Notes: generated by a model not told the origin, from the letters alone. A DNA stretch of 7,830 bases from JBBQNY01 sp038330365 (GCA_038330365.1 JBBQNY010000135.1:1-7830); one strand, 5' to 3'; counted from the first letter of the stretch, positions 1 to 6,138 are shown. Translations and numbers: made by a program.

Positions 1-58
1 TAATCGCGCGTTATGTCGAGCAGCCCGCCAGAGCCCCGTGAGCGCACGCGGCAAGTGC

Positions 59-80
59 CATGCAGCGCGTGGACTGCATG
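59..80. repeat. Perfect 7-bp inverted repeat (hairpin 1)
   Basis: CATGCAG (59-65) and CTGCATG (74-80) are perfect inverted arms separated by 8 bases. The loop-proximal part TGCAG/CTGCA also closes the larger hairpin at 119-156, so the two structures may be related sites. Confidence 0.6.
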
Positions 81-118
81 CGCGACACGGGGACGGGGGA
101 TGGGTGCGACAACGGAGC

Positions 119-156
119 GGCAGGCGTGCAGTGCGCGTGCGCTCTGCACGCCTGCC
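119..156. repeat. Perfect 13-bp inverted repeat (hairpin 2)
   Basis: GGCAGGCGTGCAG (119-131) is exactly complementary to CTGCACGCCTGCC (144-156), with a 12-base loop that can itself pair weakly (GCG with CGC). No T-run follows on either side, so it is not a classical intrinsic terminator. Its position in the non-coding flank of a tyrosine recombinase gene makes a folded recombination site, a protein-binding palindrome or an RNA stem possible. Confidence 0.8.
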
Positions 157-168
157 CGGATACTGCAT

Positions 169-193
169 GCGCACTCTGCGCAGCAGTGTGCGC
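169..193. repeat. 6-bp inverted repeat (hairpin 3)
   Basis: GCGCAC (169-174) pairs with GTGCGC (188-193). The 13-base loop contains the palindrome CTGCGCAG (176-183). It is the third dyad within 135 bases. In DNA this GC-rich a stem this short could arise by chance, so its main interest is its position in the series. Confidence 0.35.
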
Positions 194-480
194 GCAATCG
201 CGAGGCAGGACGCCGAGCGTGTACGGGCTTGCCGCATGCTGCAACGGAGGCGGCCAGGGACGGCCAGAGGCAGCCGGCGCGACGCTTGCGCAGGCGTAGC
301 GGAGCGGCTGAATGCCGCGCAGCGTAGCCGGCCGCGCATGCGTCGTGACGGCGGTGGGAGTGCGACACGCTGCGTCGATCGTGCGCAGTCGCGGGGTCTT
401 GCGCTGAGTGTCACGGTGCTTGCGGAGGCGATGGTTCGGAGCGTCGCTCTCCCGCACGATTGCCGCAGCGATTCACCGGT

Positions 481-506
481 CGGCTTGAGCGCGCAGCGCT
501 AAGCCG
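481..506 (-). repeat. Hairpin spanning the recombinase stop codon
   Basis: CGGCTT (481-486) pairs with AAGCCG (501-506), and inside it AGCGC (488-492) pairs with GCGCT (496-500), leaving one bulged base and a 3-base loop. The recombinase stop codon (499-501) lies inside the right arm. On the minus strand it could act as a 3' stabilising or termination stem for the primase-recombinase transcript, but no U-tract follows. Alternatively it is a palindromic recombinase site. Confidence 0.45.
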
Positions 507-1473
507 CCGGCGCGGAGTCGTCCGGTTCGCGCGTCGATGGCGCGGTCCGGCGCGTGAGCTTCGCGGCCGGATGGGTCGCCGCATGCACGGCTTTCAGCTG
601 CGCGATCGCGACATGCGTGTAGATCGCCGTCGTGCTCAAGTGCGCGTGGCCCAGGATCGCCTGCACGAAGCGCACGTCGGCACCACCTTCGAGCATGTGC
701 GTCGCGAGAGAGTGCCGGTAGATGTGACACGCGCCCGGCTTGTCGATACCAGCCTCACGGATGAGCTTCTTCATGCGCTCGGTGAGCTGGTTCTTCGTGA
801 TCGGATAGCCGTCGGGGCGCAGCCACAGCCGGCCGTCATCGACGCCGGCCAGCCACTGCGGTCGCACCTCGTCGCGATACTTCACGAGCCAGGCGAGCGC
901 ACGCTCGCCAATCGGCACGACCCGATCCTTGCGTCCCTTACCCTCGCGCACGAACACGATGCCGCCGTGCTCGTCGACCGAGCCGGCCGTCATCGCCAGC
1001 AGTTCAAACCGGCGCACGCCGGTCGAGTACAGCGTCTCGATGATCGCGCGATCGCGCAGCCCGACGTCGCCGTAGATCGCCACATGCCGCAGCACCTGCT
1101 CGATCTCCCCGATCGTGAGCCAGTACCGCGGCAGGCGCTGCGGCACGCGGGGCAGGTCCATATCTGCCGCGGGATTGGCGTCGAGGCGTCCCTCACGCAC
1201 CAGCCAGCGGAACAGCGCATTGATCGGCAGCAGCAGTTGCACCTGGGTGGCCAGTGCCAGCGGCCGGTCGTCCCGCGTGCGGTGATGGTGCAGGTGTCGC
1301 TGATAACGAGCGAGGACCGGCCGCGTGATCGCGGCAGGCGCCAGCTCGCGTTCCTCGCACCACACGATGAAACGCCGCAGGCCACGCCTGCGCGTCTCGA
1401 CGGTCGCGGGGGTCAGTCCGCGGACCGCGCTCGCTTCCAGGAACTGCGCGAGCAACGGCGCCCACGCGCTCAC
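499..1473 (-). CDS. Tyrosine recombinase / integrase (XerC/XerD-like)
   Basis: A 324-residue site-specific tyrosine recombinase, which cuts and rejoins DNA through a covalent phosphotyrosine intermediate. Residues 1-110 match the N-terminal core-binding (SAM-like) domain and about 115-300 the catalytic domain. The catalytic set looks complete: Arg154 in TGVRRFELLA, Lys179 in EGKGRKDR, His250 and Arg253 in HIYRHSLATHML, His276 in LGHAHLSTT and nucleophile Tyr285 in AIYTHV. The tail after HPAAKL (about 305-324) is low complexity. The length fits Xer-like recombinases, and it lacks the extra insert of integron integrases. The start is GTG, sharing GTGA with the stop of the upstream primase-ATPase gene. 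No clear ribosome binding site precedes it, so translational coupling is likely. The non-coding hairpin region lies directly downstream. It is probably the DNA-joining enzyme of the element rather than the host XerC or XerD, given its operon. Confidence 0.93.
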   Translation of the reverse strand: MSAWAPLLAQFLEASAVRGLTPATVETRRRGLRRFIVWCEERELAPAAITRPVLARYQRHLHHHRTRDDRPLALATQVQLLLPINALFRWLVREGRLDANPAADMDLPRVPQRLPRYWLTIGEIEQVLRHVAIYGDVGLRDRAIIETLYSTGVRRFELLAMTAGSVDEHGGIVFVREGKGRKDRVVPIGERALAWLVKYRDEVRPQWLAGVDDGRLWLRPDGYPITKNQLTERMKKLIREAGIDKPGACHIYRHSLATHMLEGGADVRFVQAILGHAHLSTTAIYTHVAIAQLKAVHAATHPAAKLTRRTAPSTREPDDSAPAA

Positions 1474-4400
1474 GGCGTGGCCGTCGCGCCGTTCGCACTA
1501 CGTCGCGCCGTCGCGTGCGCTGTCCCCGGTAGTGGCGTTTCAGCAAAAGCAGCAACTAAAGGAGAAAAAGCCGCGTCCGTGCTCGCGTGGAGCGGTGTTT
1601 CCACAGCCCGACCGGACCCCGACTGCACCCCGACCATGGCCCGACCGGACCCCGACCGCGCATCGTTTTGCCCCGACCGGTCAGGTGTCGTAGTCGTACC
1701 GCACAGCGCCTCGACATCGAGCAGGCCTATGAGCTGGCGATCCGCCGCATCCAGACGGCCATCAAACACGAGTTCAAAGAGGTGGCGCTGTCCTTGCCGA
1801 TGCGCGATCAGATATTCATGATCTTCCAGACGTGCCAGATGCAACTTGAGCTGGGTGTCCCCGCAGCGCGTGTGCTCGCGCAGCTCGCGCCGCGTGAATC
1901 GCACCAGGTGCCGGTCGATCGCCTGCACGGTGGCCTGTCGCTCGACAAACGCCGTCACCTCGCCGAGTACGCGCCGCGTCTGCGGCGGCAGCTCGTCCAG
2001 CGAGCGGCCCAGTACATCGTGCGCCAGCCGGTTGGCGAGTGCGATGTCGTCGAGAGTGACTTCGATGTATTCGATCGGCTCGCCGCCGTCGCCGCCGCTG
2101 CGCTTGAGCGGTCGCTGATGCTGGTGCAGGAACGCGATGGCATCGATCAGCGTCAGGTACTTGGCATGATCACGCCGCATGCGCGTCGATTCCGACCGAA
2201 ACGTCAGCTGCTCGGCGTACGGGTTCACCACCGCGACCGGCCGCAACAACTGCTGTGCGGCGCGATGCAGGCTCCGCACCGTTTCGGCGTGCCGGGTCGA
2301 GACCAGTCCCGCGAGGGTGCGCGACGTGCGCTGCCGCTGGTGGATCGCTTCGGTCTGTTCGCGACTCTCGTTGATCGTGAGCACCATGCAGCGATTCAAC
2401 AATTCCTCGTCGAGATCGATCGCGGTGCTGGTGAGGAACAGCATGACCGGGCCCTCAACGCGGTATTCCTCGGTGACCAGCTTGCCGGTGGTCGGATCCT
2501 TGCCGGTACTGGCAATCGTCAGCTCGCCCTGGCTCTGCAACAGCTTGAGCGCGTAGGCGGCCTGGCGCACACCCTCTTCCTCGGCGATGGCGAGGATCTT
2601 ATGTTTGAGATCGCCCTCGCCGAGATAGAACAGGCTCTGCCCGGTCATCGCCGAATAGTGAACCCGCTCGGGCTCGGGCATCAGCGACAGCAGCGCATCC
2701 ATCAGCGTCGACTTGCCCGCCGCCGATGTCGACTGGATCAACACCGCCAGCGGGCGGTCGAGCTTGCGACTGACGCAGGCGAGATACCCGACCAGTGCAT
2801 TGGCATCCTCGCCCACCACGCCGATCGCGGCCACGTCGGCGACGATGCGCGTGGCAAGCTCCGGGTCGCGCAGCAGCGCCAGTGGGGCAGCGCTCAGTTC
2901 CGGGGTCAGCGCCGCGGCGGCGATCTTTGGCGTCACGGCCCCGCGAATCGCGCTCTCCTGCAATGTCTCGAGCTGCATCAGCACACGTGCGAGATCGCGC
3001 TCGATCACCGACTCTTCGACGCCGAGCGCGAGCGCGGTCTGTTTGACGAACACCTGCCGCGCCTTGGCCGCGTACAGGTCAAATGTGTCGATGTGCAGGC
3101 TCTCGCCTGCGCTGGCGAGGAGATTGACCTTGAGCGTGTCGATCGAGAGATTCTTCGCGAGCCCGCGTACGCGGTAACGTCGCTCGCCGAATGCGATAAC
3201 GACCTGCTCGGCGCTGACCTCGGCCGTGCTTGCCACCGGCGCTGCGCTGTCGATCGGCGCACCAGGCGGTACAGCGATCGACGCAGCGGCTAAAGGAAAA
3301 CCCTCAACCGGCACCGACGCCAAGACTTCGGACTCGGGCATCGATGCCGACTCGGGCGCGTTGATCTGTGCTTGCGGTGCAGCGCTCACGACCGGCCGCG
3401 CCGGCGCCTGTTGCAGTAGCGTCACCTGCTTGAGCACGAGGCCGAGACTCTGCGTCGCGGGCGTGACCTTGCAGGCGTACGCGTTGGCATCGAATCCCTT
3501 CGGGAACAGCACGCGGCGGCTCTCGATCCCGTGCGCCGCGAGCTTGGGTGCCAGCACCTCGGCTGCGCGATTGCCCGCGTCATCGGAATCAAACGCGATC
3601 AACACGCAGCGCACACCGTGCACGAGCAACGCCTGCAGCAGCTCGTCGGTGAATCCGCCGACGCCGAATGCGGCAGTGACATTGCGATAACCCGCGCACC
3701 AGAATGTCAGCGCATCGATCAGCGACTCGCACAGGATGACTTCCTCCGATCCGCGCCAATCTTCGAAATTGAACACGCCACGGTGCGGACCCGGCAGATA
3801 CAGATGCAGCGGCGTGCCCGGCCGCTGCTGGTCCGCAAGCTTGCGGCCGTAGACCTCGGTCACCCGACCCGCCGCATCGAACACCGGCACGATCAGCGAG
3901 CCCTGGAAATGCTCATGCCCCGACACCCGCAGGATGCCAAGCCGCTGCAACTGACCGCGCACCGCCGCCCCGGCCTGGACCTGTTTCTCCGGCAACCGGT
4001 ACGCCAGCGTGCGATTGGCATAGCCCAACCGGAACCGATCGATCACGTCGGGGTGCGTCAACCCGCGCTTGGCCAGATACGCCAGCGCCTCCGGCGCCGT
4101 GCGCAAGGTCTGGTGATAGAACCCCACGACCTCATCGAGCAATGCCGGATCGTCGCCGCCCGGCACCAGTGGCGCCACCACCCGCGAGGCTGCCGCACGC
4201 GGCACGGCGGCGGCCTTCGCCGCGTCTGATCCTTCCCCTGCTGACCCGCTTTCACTCGACGATTCGGCGCGTAGCAACTCGACCGCACGCCGGAACGCCA
4301 CACCCCGCCGGCGCATCACCCAGTCGATCGGCGAGCCCGCCGCCCCGCAGGCGAAACAGTGATAGAGATTCTTCGCCGGCGACACGATCAATGACGGCTC

Positions 4401-4541
4401 GCGATCGCCTTCGTGGAACGGACAGGGGCACGCCCAGTCCTTGCCGATGCGCTTGAGCTCGAAACCGTCGGCCTCGATCAGCCGCACCAGGTCGACCTCC
4501 GACCGCAGGCGCTCGACTTCGGAATCGGGGATGCGTGCCAT
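1470..4541 (-). CDS. Primase-ATPase fusion: CHC2 zinc finger, Toprim and P-loop helicase-like domains
   Basis: A 1023-residue protein whose N-terminal half resembles bacterial DnaG primase. The CHC2 zinc-binding residues are Cys40, His43, Cys62 and Cys65 (in CPFH and HCFAC). A Toprim domain follows, with Glu272 (in CESLIDAL) and the acidic pair Asp318/Asp320 (in AFDSDDAG), the metal-binding residues for primer synthesis. An Ala/Pro-rich linker (about 380-445) leads to an ATPase-like half: a Walker A-like STSAAGKST (604-612), lacking the usual first glycine, and a Walker B-like ILAIAEEEG (649-657). Residues 950-1023 are low complexity and coincide with an 11-bp DNA repeat array. The start has a good AGGAG site (4549-4553 on the plus strand) 7 bases upstream. 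It probably makes primers and melts or unwinds DNA for replication of the element. It is first in an operon with the recombinase and divergent from an HTH regulator. The helicase role is inferred from the P-loop and the fusion to a primase. Confidence 0.88.
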   Translation of the reverse strand: MARIPDSEVERLRSEVDLVRLIEADGFELKRIGKDWACPCPFHEGDREPSLIVSPAKNLYHCFACGAAGSPIDWVMRRRGVAFRRAVELLRAESSSESGSAGEGSDAAKAAAVPRAAASRVVAPLVPGGDDPALLDEVVGFYHQTLRTAPEALAYLAKRGLTHPDVIDRFRLGYANRTLAYRLPEKQVQAGAAVRGQLQRLGILRVSGHEHFQGSLIVPVFDAAGRVTEVYGRKLADQQRPGTPLHLYLPGPHRGVFNFEDWRGSEEVILCESLIDALTFWCAGYRNVTAAFGVGGFTDELLQALLVHGVRCVLIAFDSDDAGNRAAEVLAPKLAAHGIESRRVLFPKGFDANAYACKVTPATQSLGLVLKQVTLLQQAPARPVVSAAPQAQINAPESASMPESEVLASVPVEGFPLAAASIAVPPGAPIDSAAPVASTAEVSAEQVVIAFGERRYRVRGLAKNLSIDTLKVNLLASAGESLHIDTFDLYAAKARQVFVKQTALALGVEESVIERDLARVLMQLETLQESAIRGAVTPKIAAAALTPELSAAPLALLRDPELATRIVADVAAIGVVGEDANALVGYLACVSRKLDRPLAVLIQSTSAAGKSTLMDALLSLMPEPERVHYSAMTGQSLFYLGEGDLKHKILAIAEEEGVRQAAYALKLLQSQGELTIASTGKDPTTGKLVTEEYRVEGPVMLFLTSTAIDLDEELLNRCMVLTINESREQTEAIHQRQRTSRTLAGLVSTRHAETVRSLHRAAQQLLRPVAVVNPYAEQLTFRSESTRMRRDHAKYLTLIDAIAFLHQHQRPLKRSGGDGGEPIEYIEVTLDDIALANRLAHDVLGRSLDELPPQTRRVLGEVTAFVERQATVQAIDRHLVRFTRRELREHTRCGDTQLKLHLARLEDHEYLIAHRQGQRHLFELVFDGRLDAADRQLIGLLDVEALCGTTTTPDRSGQNDARSGSGRAMVGVQSGSGRAVETPLHASTDAAFSPLVAAFAETPLPGTAHATARRSANGATATP
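1603..1657 (-). repeat. Five tandem 11-bp iteron-like repeats in the 3' end of the primase gene
   Basis: Read on the minus strand, 1657 to 1603 divides into five 11-base units: GGTCGGGGTCC, GGTCGGGCCAT, GGTCGGGGTGC, AGTCGGGGTCC and GGTCGGGCTGT. An isolated GGTCGGGG lies at 1671-1678, about two units away. The period is close to one DNA helical turn and is not a multiple of three, so it is not a codon-level peptide repeat, although it encodes RSGSGR and QSGSGR. Five G-runs of 3-4 with 7-8-base spacing could also form a G-quadruplex on the coding strand. Binding by an initiator or the HTH protein is possible but unproven. Confidence 0.75.
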
Positions 4542-4650
4542 TTCGGGGCTCCTCGCAAAAACCTGTCAAGAGGGTTGGCAGGAAAATAACCCGTTCGCAG
4601 AGTACCCCATAGTAGGGTACTGTCAACTCCATCGCCGGGAGACGACGCCT
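4542..4650. promoter_or_regulatory. Divergent promoter region between primase-ATPase and HTH genes
   Basis: These 109 bases separate two divergent start codons and are more AT-rich than the flanks. For the minus strand, TTGACA (complement of 4621-4626) with a 16-base spacer to TACTCT (4599-4604) is a plausible promoter, with AGGAG at 4549-4553 as ribosome binding site. For the plus strand, TTGGCA (4575-4580) and CAGAGT (4598-4603) form only a weak candidate. GGGAGA at 4637-4642, 8 bases before ATG 4651, sets the start of the HTH gene. CTGTCAA occurs at 4563-4569 and 4620-4626, and an inverted near-copy, TTGGCAG, at 4575-4581. Confidence 0.6.
4601..4621. promoter_or_regulatory. Palindromic operator, arms AGTACCC / GGGTACT
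   Basis: Perfect 7-bp inverted arms AGTACCC (4601-4607) and GGGTACT (4615-4621) surround a 7-base centre. The site fills the spacer and -10 region of the likely minus-strand promoter and lies 29 bases before the HTH start codon. This is a typical layout for a dimeric Cro/C1-type repressor controlling itself and the divergent operon. Binding by the adjacent HTH protein is inferred. Confidence 0.65.
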
Positions 4651-5055
4651 ATGCTGCCCACCTCCGCTCACACGCTTGACCCGACCATGGCCGTCGTCAC
4701 CGACAAGAACTTCTATCGCGAACTCGGCCAGCGCATCGCCGAGCGACGCCGGGCACACGGCATCACTCAGGTGCAACTGGCCGAAAAGCTCGGCGTCGCG
4801 CAGCAGACGCTGGCGCATTACGAGGGCGGTTCGCTGCGCGTCGCCGTGGCCCTGCTGCCGCCGCTGGCGCGCACACTCGGAATGTCGCTCGAGGAACTGG
4901 TCGGCGAAGACTCCAAGAGCGCTAAAGCCGGAGGCAAGCGCGGACCGGCGCCGAGGATTCAGCAACAGCTGGAGCGCGTCAGCGCGCTACCGAAAGCCAA
5001 GCAGAAGTTCGTCAGCGAAATGCTCGACTCGGTGCTGGCGCAGGCTGGCCGCTGA
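4651..5055 (+). CDS. Cro/C1-type (XRE family) HTH transcriptional regulator
   Basis: A 134-residue cytoplasmic DNA-binding protein. The HTH domain spans about residues 20-86, with the helix-turn-helix at ITQVQLAEKLGVAQQTLAHYE (38-58), followed by a helix ending MSLEELVGED. The C-terminal part has a basic linker (GKRGPAPR) and a helical segment, LPKAKQKFVSEMLDSVL, probably for dimerisation. From memory, the pattern RGP...LPxxKQxFVxxMLDxVL recurs in regulators beside similar primase and recombinase genes; this is unverified. ATG 4651 is chosen because GGGAGA lies 8 bases upstream, while the in-frame ATG at 4687 has no such site. It most likely represses the divergent operon and itself through the palindrome at 4601-4621. 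Its stop codon overlaps the next gene's start by one base, so both are probably made from one message. Confidence 0.88.
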   Translation: MLPTSAHTLDPTMAVVTDKNFYRELGQRIAERRRAHGITQVQLAEKLGVAQQTLAHYEGGSLRVAVALLPPLARTLGMSLEELVGEDSKSAKAGGKRGPAPRIQQQLERVSALPKAKQKFVSEMLDSVLAQAGR

Positions 5056-5672
5056 TGTCGGTGCTGGCGTGGCTCAACGCCAACCAGGGTGCGGCAATGG
5101 CGGCACTGACGGCCGTGTATGTGTTCGCGACGCTATCGATGATGCGCTCCATGGGCCGGTCGAATCGACTGGCGCAACAGAGCCTCGCCCAGAGCCTCGC
5201 ACTCGAACAGCGCCGCTCACGACCGTACGTCGTGTTCGATCTCGACTTCAACAACGAACACAGCGGCATCGTGCATGCCGTCTTGTCGAACATGGGTCGC
5301 ACCGCCGCATACCGCGTCAAAGTGACCGTGGAACCGAGCCTCTTGGTGCAGTGGGACTCGGAGCCTGCGCATCCGACGGGGCTGACCGCACTGACGATGG
5401 CATCGTTGGCGCCGGGGCATCGGGAAGTCGATTTCCTGGCCACCATCCCGGACTTCCACACCCGCTATCCCGATCCCAGGTTCACCGGTGAGATCGTCTA
5501 CGAGGACGCCTCCGGCGAGCGCTACCGCGAGCCCATCTGCTTCGACTTCAACTACCGCAAGGAAGTCGCCGGTATCACCAAACATCGCGTGCCGGAAGAG
5601 CTGCGCAAGCTGCACGACCAGCTCCGCGAACTCACGCGCGTCGTCGAAAAGATCGCAGCGAAGCGCACCTGA
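5055..5672 (+). CDS. Membrane-anchored protein of unknown function, coupled to the HTH regulator
   Basis: A 205-residue protein. One hydrophobic segment near the N-terminus (about residues 12-30) suggests a single membrane anchor. Residues 35-52 are Gln/Ala/Leu-rich and include a tandem QSLAQSLA encoded by a 12-bp near-perfect repeat (5178-5201). RPYVVFDLDF (57-66) opens a likely beta-rich domain to about residue 168, with features such as SNMGRTAAYRVKVTVEP and FTGEIVYEDASGERYREP that resemble Ig-like folds. The C-terminus (178-203) is charged and helical, a possible short coiled coil. Its ATG shares its A with the TGA of the HTH gene, so it is translationally coupled. Proteins of this plan (one helix, RPYV motif, beta domain) are common on mobile elements without a known function. 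It may be cargo, a sensor or an effector of the element. Codon use matches the upstream gene. Confidence 0.8.
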   Translation: MSVLAWLNANQGAAMAALTAVYVFATLSMMRSMGRSNRLAQQSLAQSLALEQRRSRPYVVFDLDFNNEHSGIVHAVLSNMGRTAAYRVKVTVEPSLLVQWDSEPAHPTGLTALTMASLAPGHREVDFLATIPDFHTRYPDPRFTGEIVYEDASGERYREPICFDFNYRKEVAGITKHRVPEELRKLHDQLRELTRVVEKIAAKRT

Positions 5673-5685
5673 CTCGCCAACGCCA

Positions 5686-6138
5686 TCAGGAAGTCACTCT
5701 GACCCCGTTCGCCGCCGTTGCGCGGCGTCGAAATGGCGACCCCTTTTCGCCAAACAGTGTCGCCAACCCGAAACCTACAAAAAAGGCGACGTACGGCCCA
5801 ACTGCAAGCACGTACGCCAGCGGCTCTGGCGCCACCCATATCTCCACGGCAAAAAACTTCCAGCCGAAGTAGACGATGAATCCAACGAGAACAACACTGC
5901 GATATGGGCTGGGGGCGACAGACTTAGCAAGTCTGTACGCAATCCACCCCAGCAGAGCGCCGTGCAGGAACTTAGGCACAAAAAGCAGCGGCAGCGACGC
6001 AACACTGCCGATGGCGCCAATACTCAAAGCCATCCAGCTATCCGCCAACGTGACCAGATAGAGATCAACCGCTCCGCCAATCACCACTGTCATGGCAGCC
6101 CAAGCGATCCCGACTAGCGTTCTATGAGTAGTCTTCAT
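5686..6138 (-). CDS. Small polytopic membrane protein, probable Rhs immunity protein
   Basis: A 150-residue, very hydrophobic protein with about four predicted membrane segments: 8-30 (TLVGIAWAAMTVVIGGAVDL), 36-56, about 84-104 (SVVLVGFIVYFGWKFFAVEI) and about 109-131 (PLAYVLAVGPYVAFFVGFGL). The start at 6138 gives a 4-base ATGA overlap with the Rhs stop codon; an ATG at 6156 would add six residues inside the Rhs frame. A small gene directly after an rhs tip is the usual place for the cognate immunity gene, and a membrane location would suit a toxin acting on the membrane or in the periplasm. This role is inferred from position; no family was recognised. GC content is lower than in the neighbouring Rhs core. 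The last 15 or so residues are encoded by a repeat-like sequence (5691-5751) and may not belong to the original protein. Confidence 0.72.
   Translation of the reverse strand: MKTTHRTLVGIAWAAMTVVIGGAVDLYLVTLADSWMALSIGAIGSVASLPLLFVPKFLHGALLGWIAYRLAKSVAPSPYRSVVLVGFIVYFGWKFFAVEIWVAPEPLAYVLAVGPYVAFFVGFGLATLFGEKGSPFRRRATAANGVRVTS
5691..5751 (-). repeat. REP-like hairpin with GGGG-containing motifs at the 3' end of the membrane protein gene
   Basis: On the minus strand this stretch starts with GGCGAAAAGGGGTCG (complement of 5737-5751), then a hairpin (CGCCG / CGGCG, 5713-5727, 5-base loop), then GGCGAACGGGGTCAGAGTGA, so two related GGCGAA..GGGGTC motifs flank the stem. The 12-mer CCCCTTTTCGCC (5740-5751) recurs at 7635-7646. 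From memory, GGGGTCAGAGTGACTT-like phrases recur in proteobacterial genomes near REP-type or RAYT-type elements; not verified. The hairpin could also serve as a terminator or boundary for the convergent plus-strand genes ending at 5672. Confidence 0.5.

Larger units (their letters stand above)
1..498. other. GC-rich, hairpin-rich non-coding region downstream of the recombinase gene
   Basis: About 500 bases after the recombinase stop codon hold no convincing gene. Open frames exist on both strands, but they are rich in Arg, Ala, Cys, His and Pro, have no good ribosome binding site, and look like chance frames of GC-rich DNA. The region holds several dyad symmetries (59-80, 119-156, 169-193, 362-392), a tandem pair of 10-mers (CGGCCAGGGA and CGGCCAGAGG, 251-270), an 11-bp direct repeat ACTGCATGCGC (73-83 and 162-172), and three nearby G-runs (89-104). 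It could be a recombination site region for the adjacent recombinase, a replication origin, or a structured RNA. None of these can be decided from the sequence alone. Confidence 0.55.

Noticed and set aside
119..156. Intrinsic terminator
   Set aside because: The stem is strong, but no T-run follows on either strand and it lies over 300 bases from the recombinase stop codon.
11..457. Minus-strand frame of 148 codons downstream of the recombinase
   Set aside because: It has a GTG start without a ribosome binding site, Ala/Arg/His/Cys/Pro-rich composition, and runs through perfect hairpins; it looks non-coding.
1..498. Integron attC site or cassette array
   Set aside because: Hairpins are present, but the expected attC box motifs were not found in clear form and the recombinase lacks the integron-integrase insert.
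460..1821. Plus-strand frame of 453 codons opposite the recombinase
   Set aside because: It lies antisense to a recombinase with a full catalytic set and has no recognisable domain or ribosome binding site.
1587..3293. Long plus-strand open frame (568 codons) opposite the primase-ATPase gene
   Set aside because: The peptide is rich in Arg, Gln and His with no domain, and the opposite strand encodes clear primase and ATPase motifs; long antisense frames are expected in GC-rich genes.
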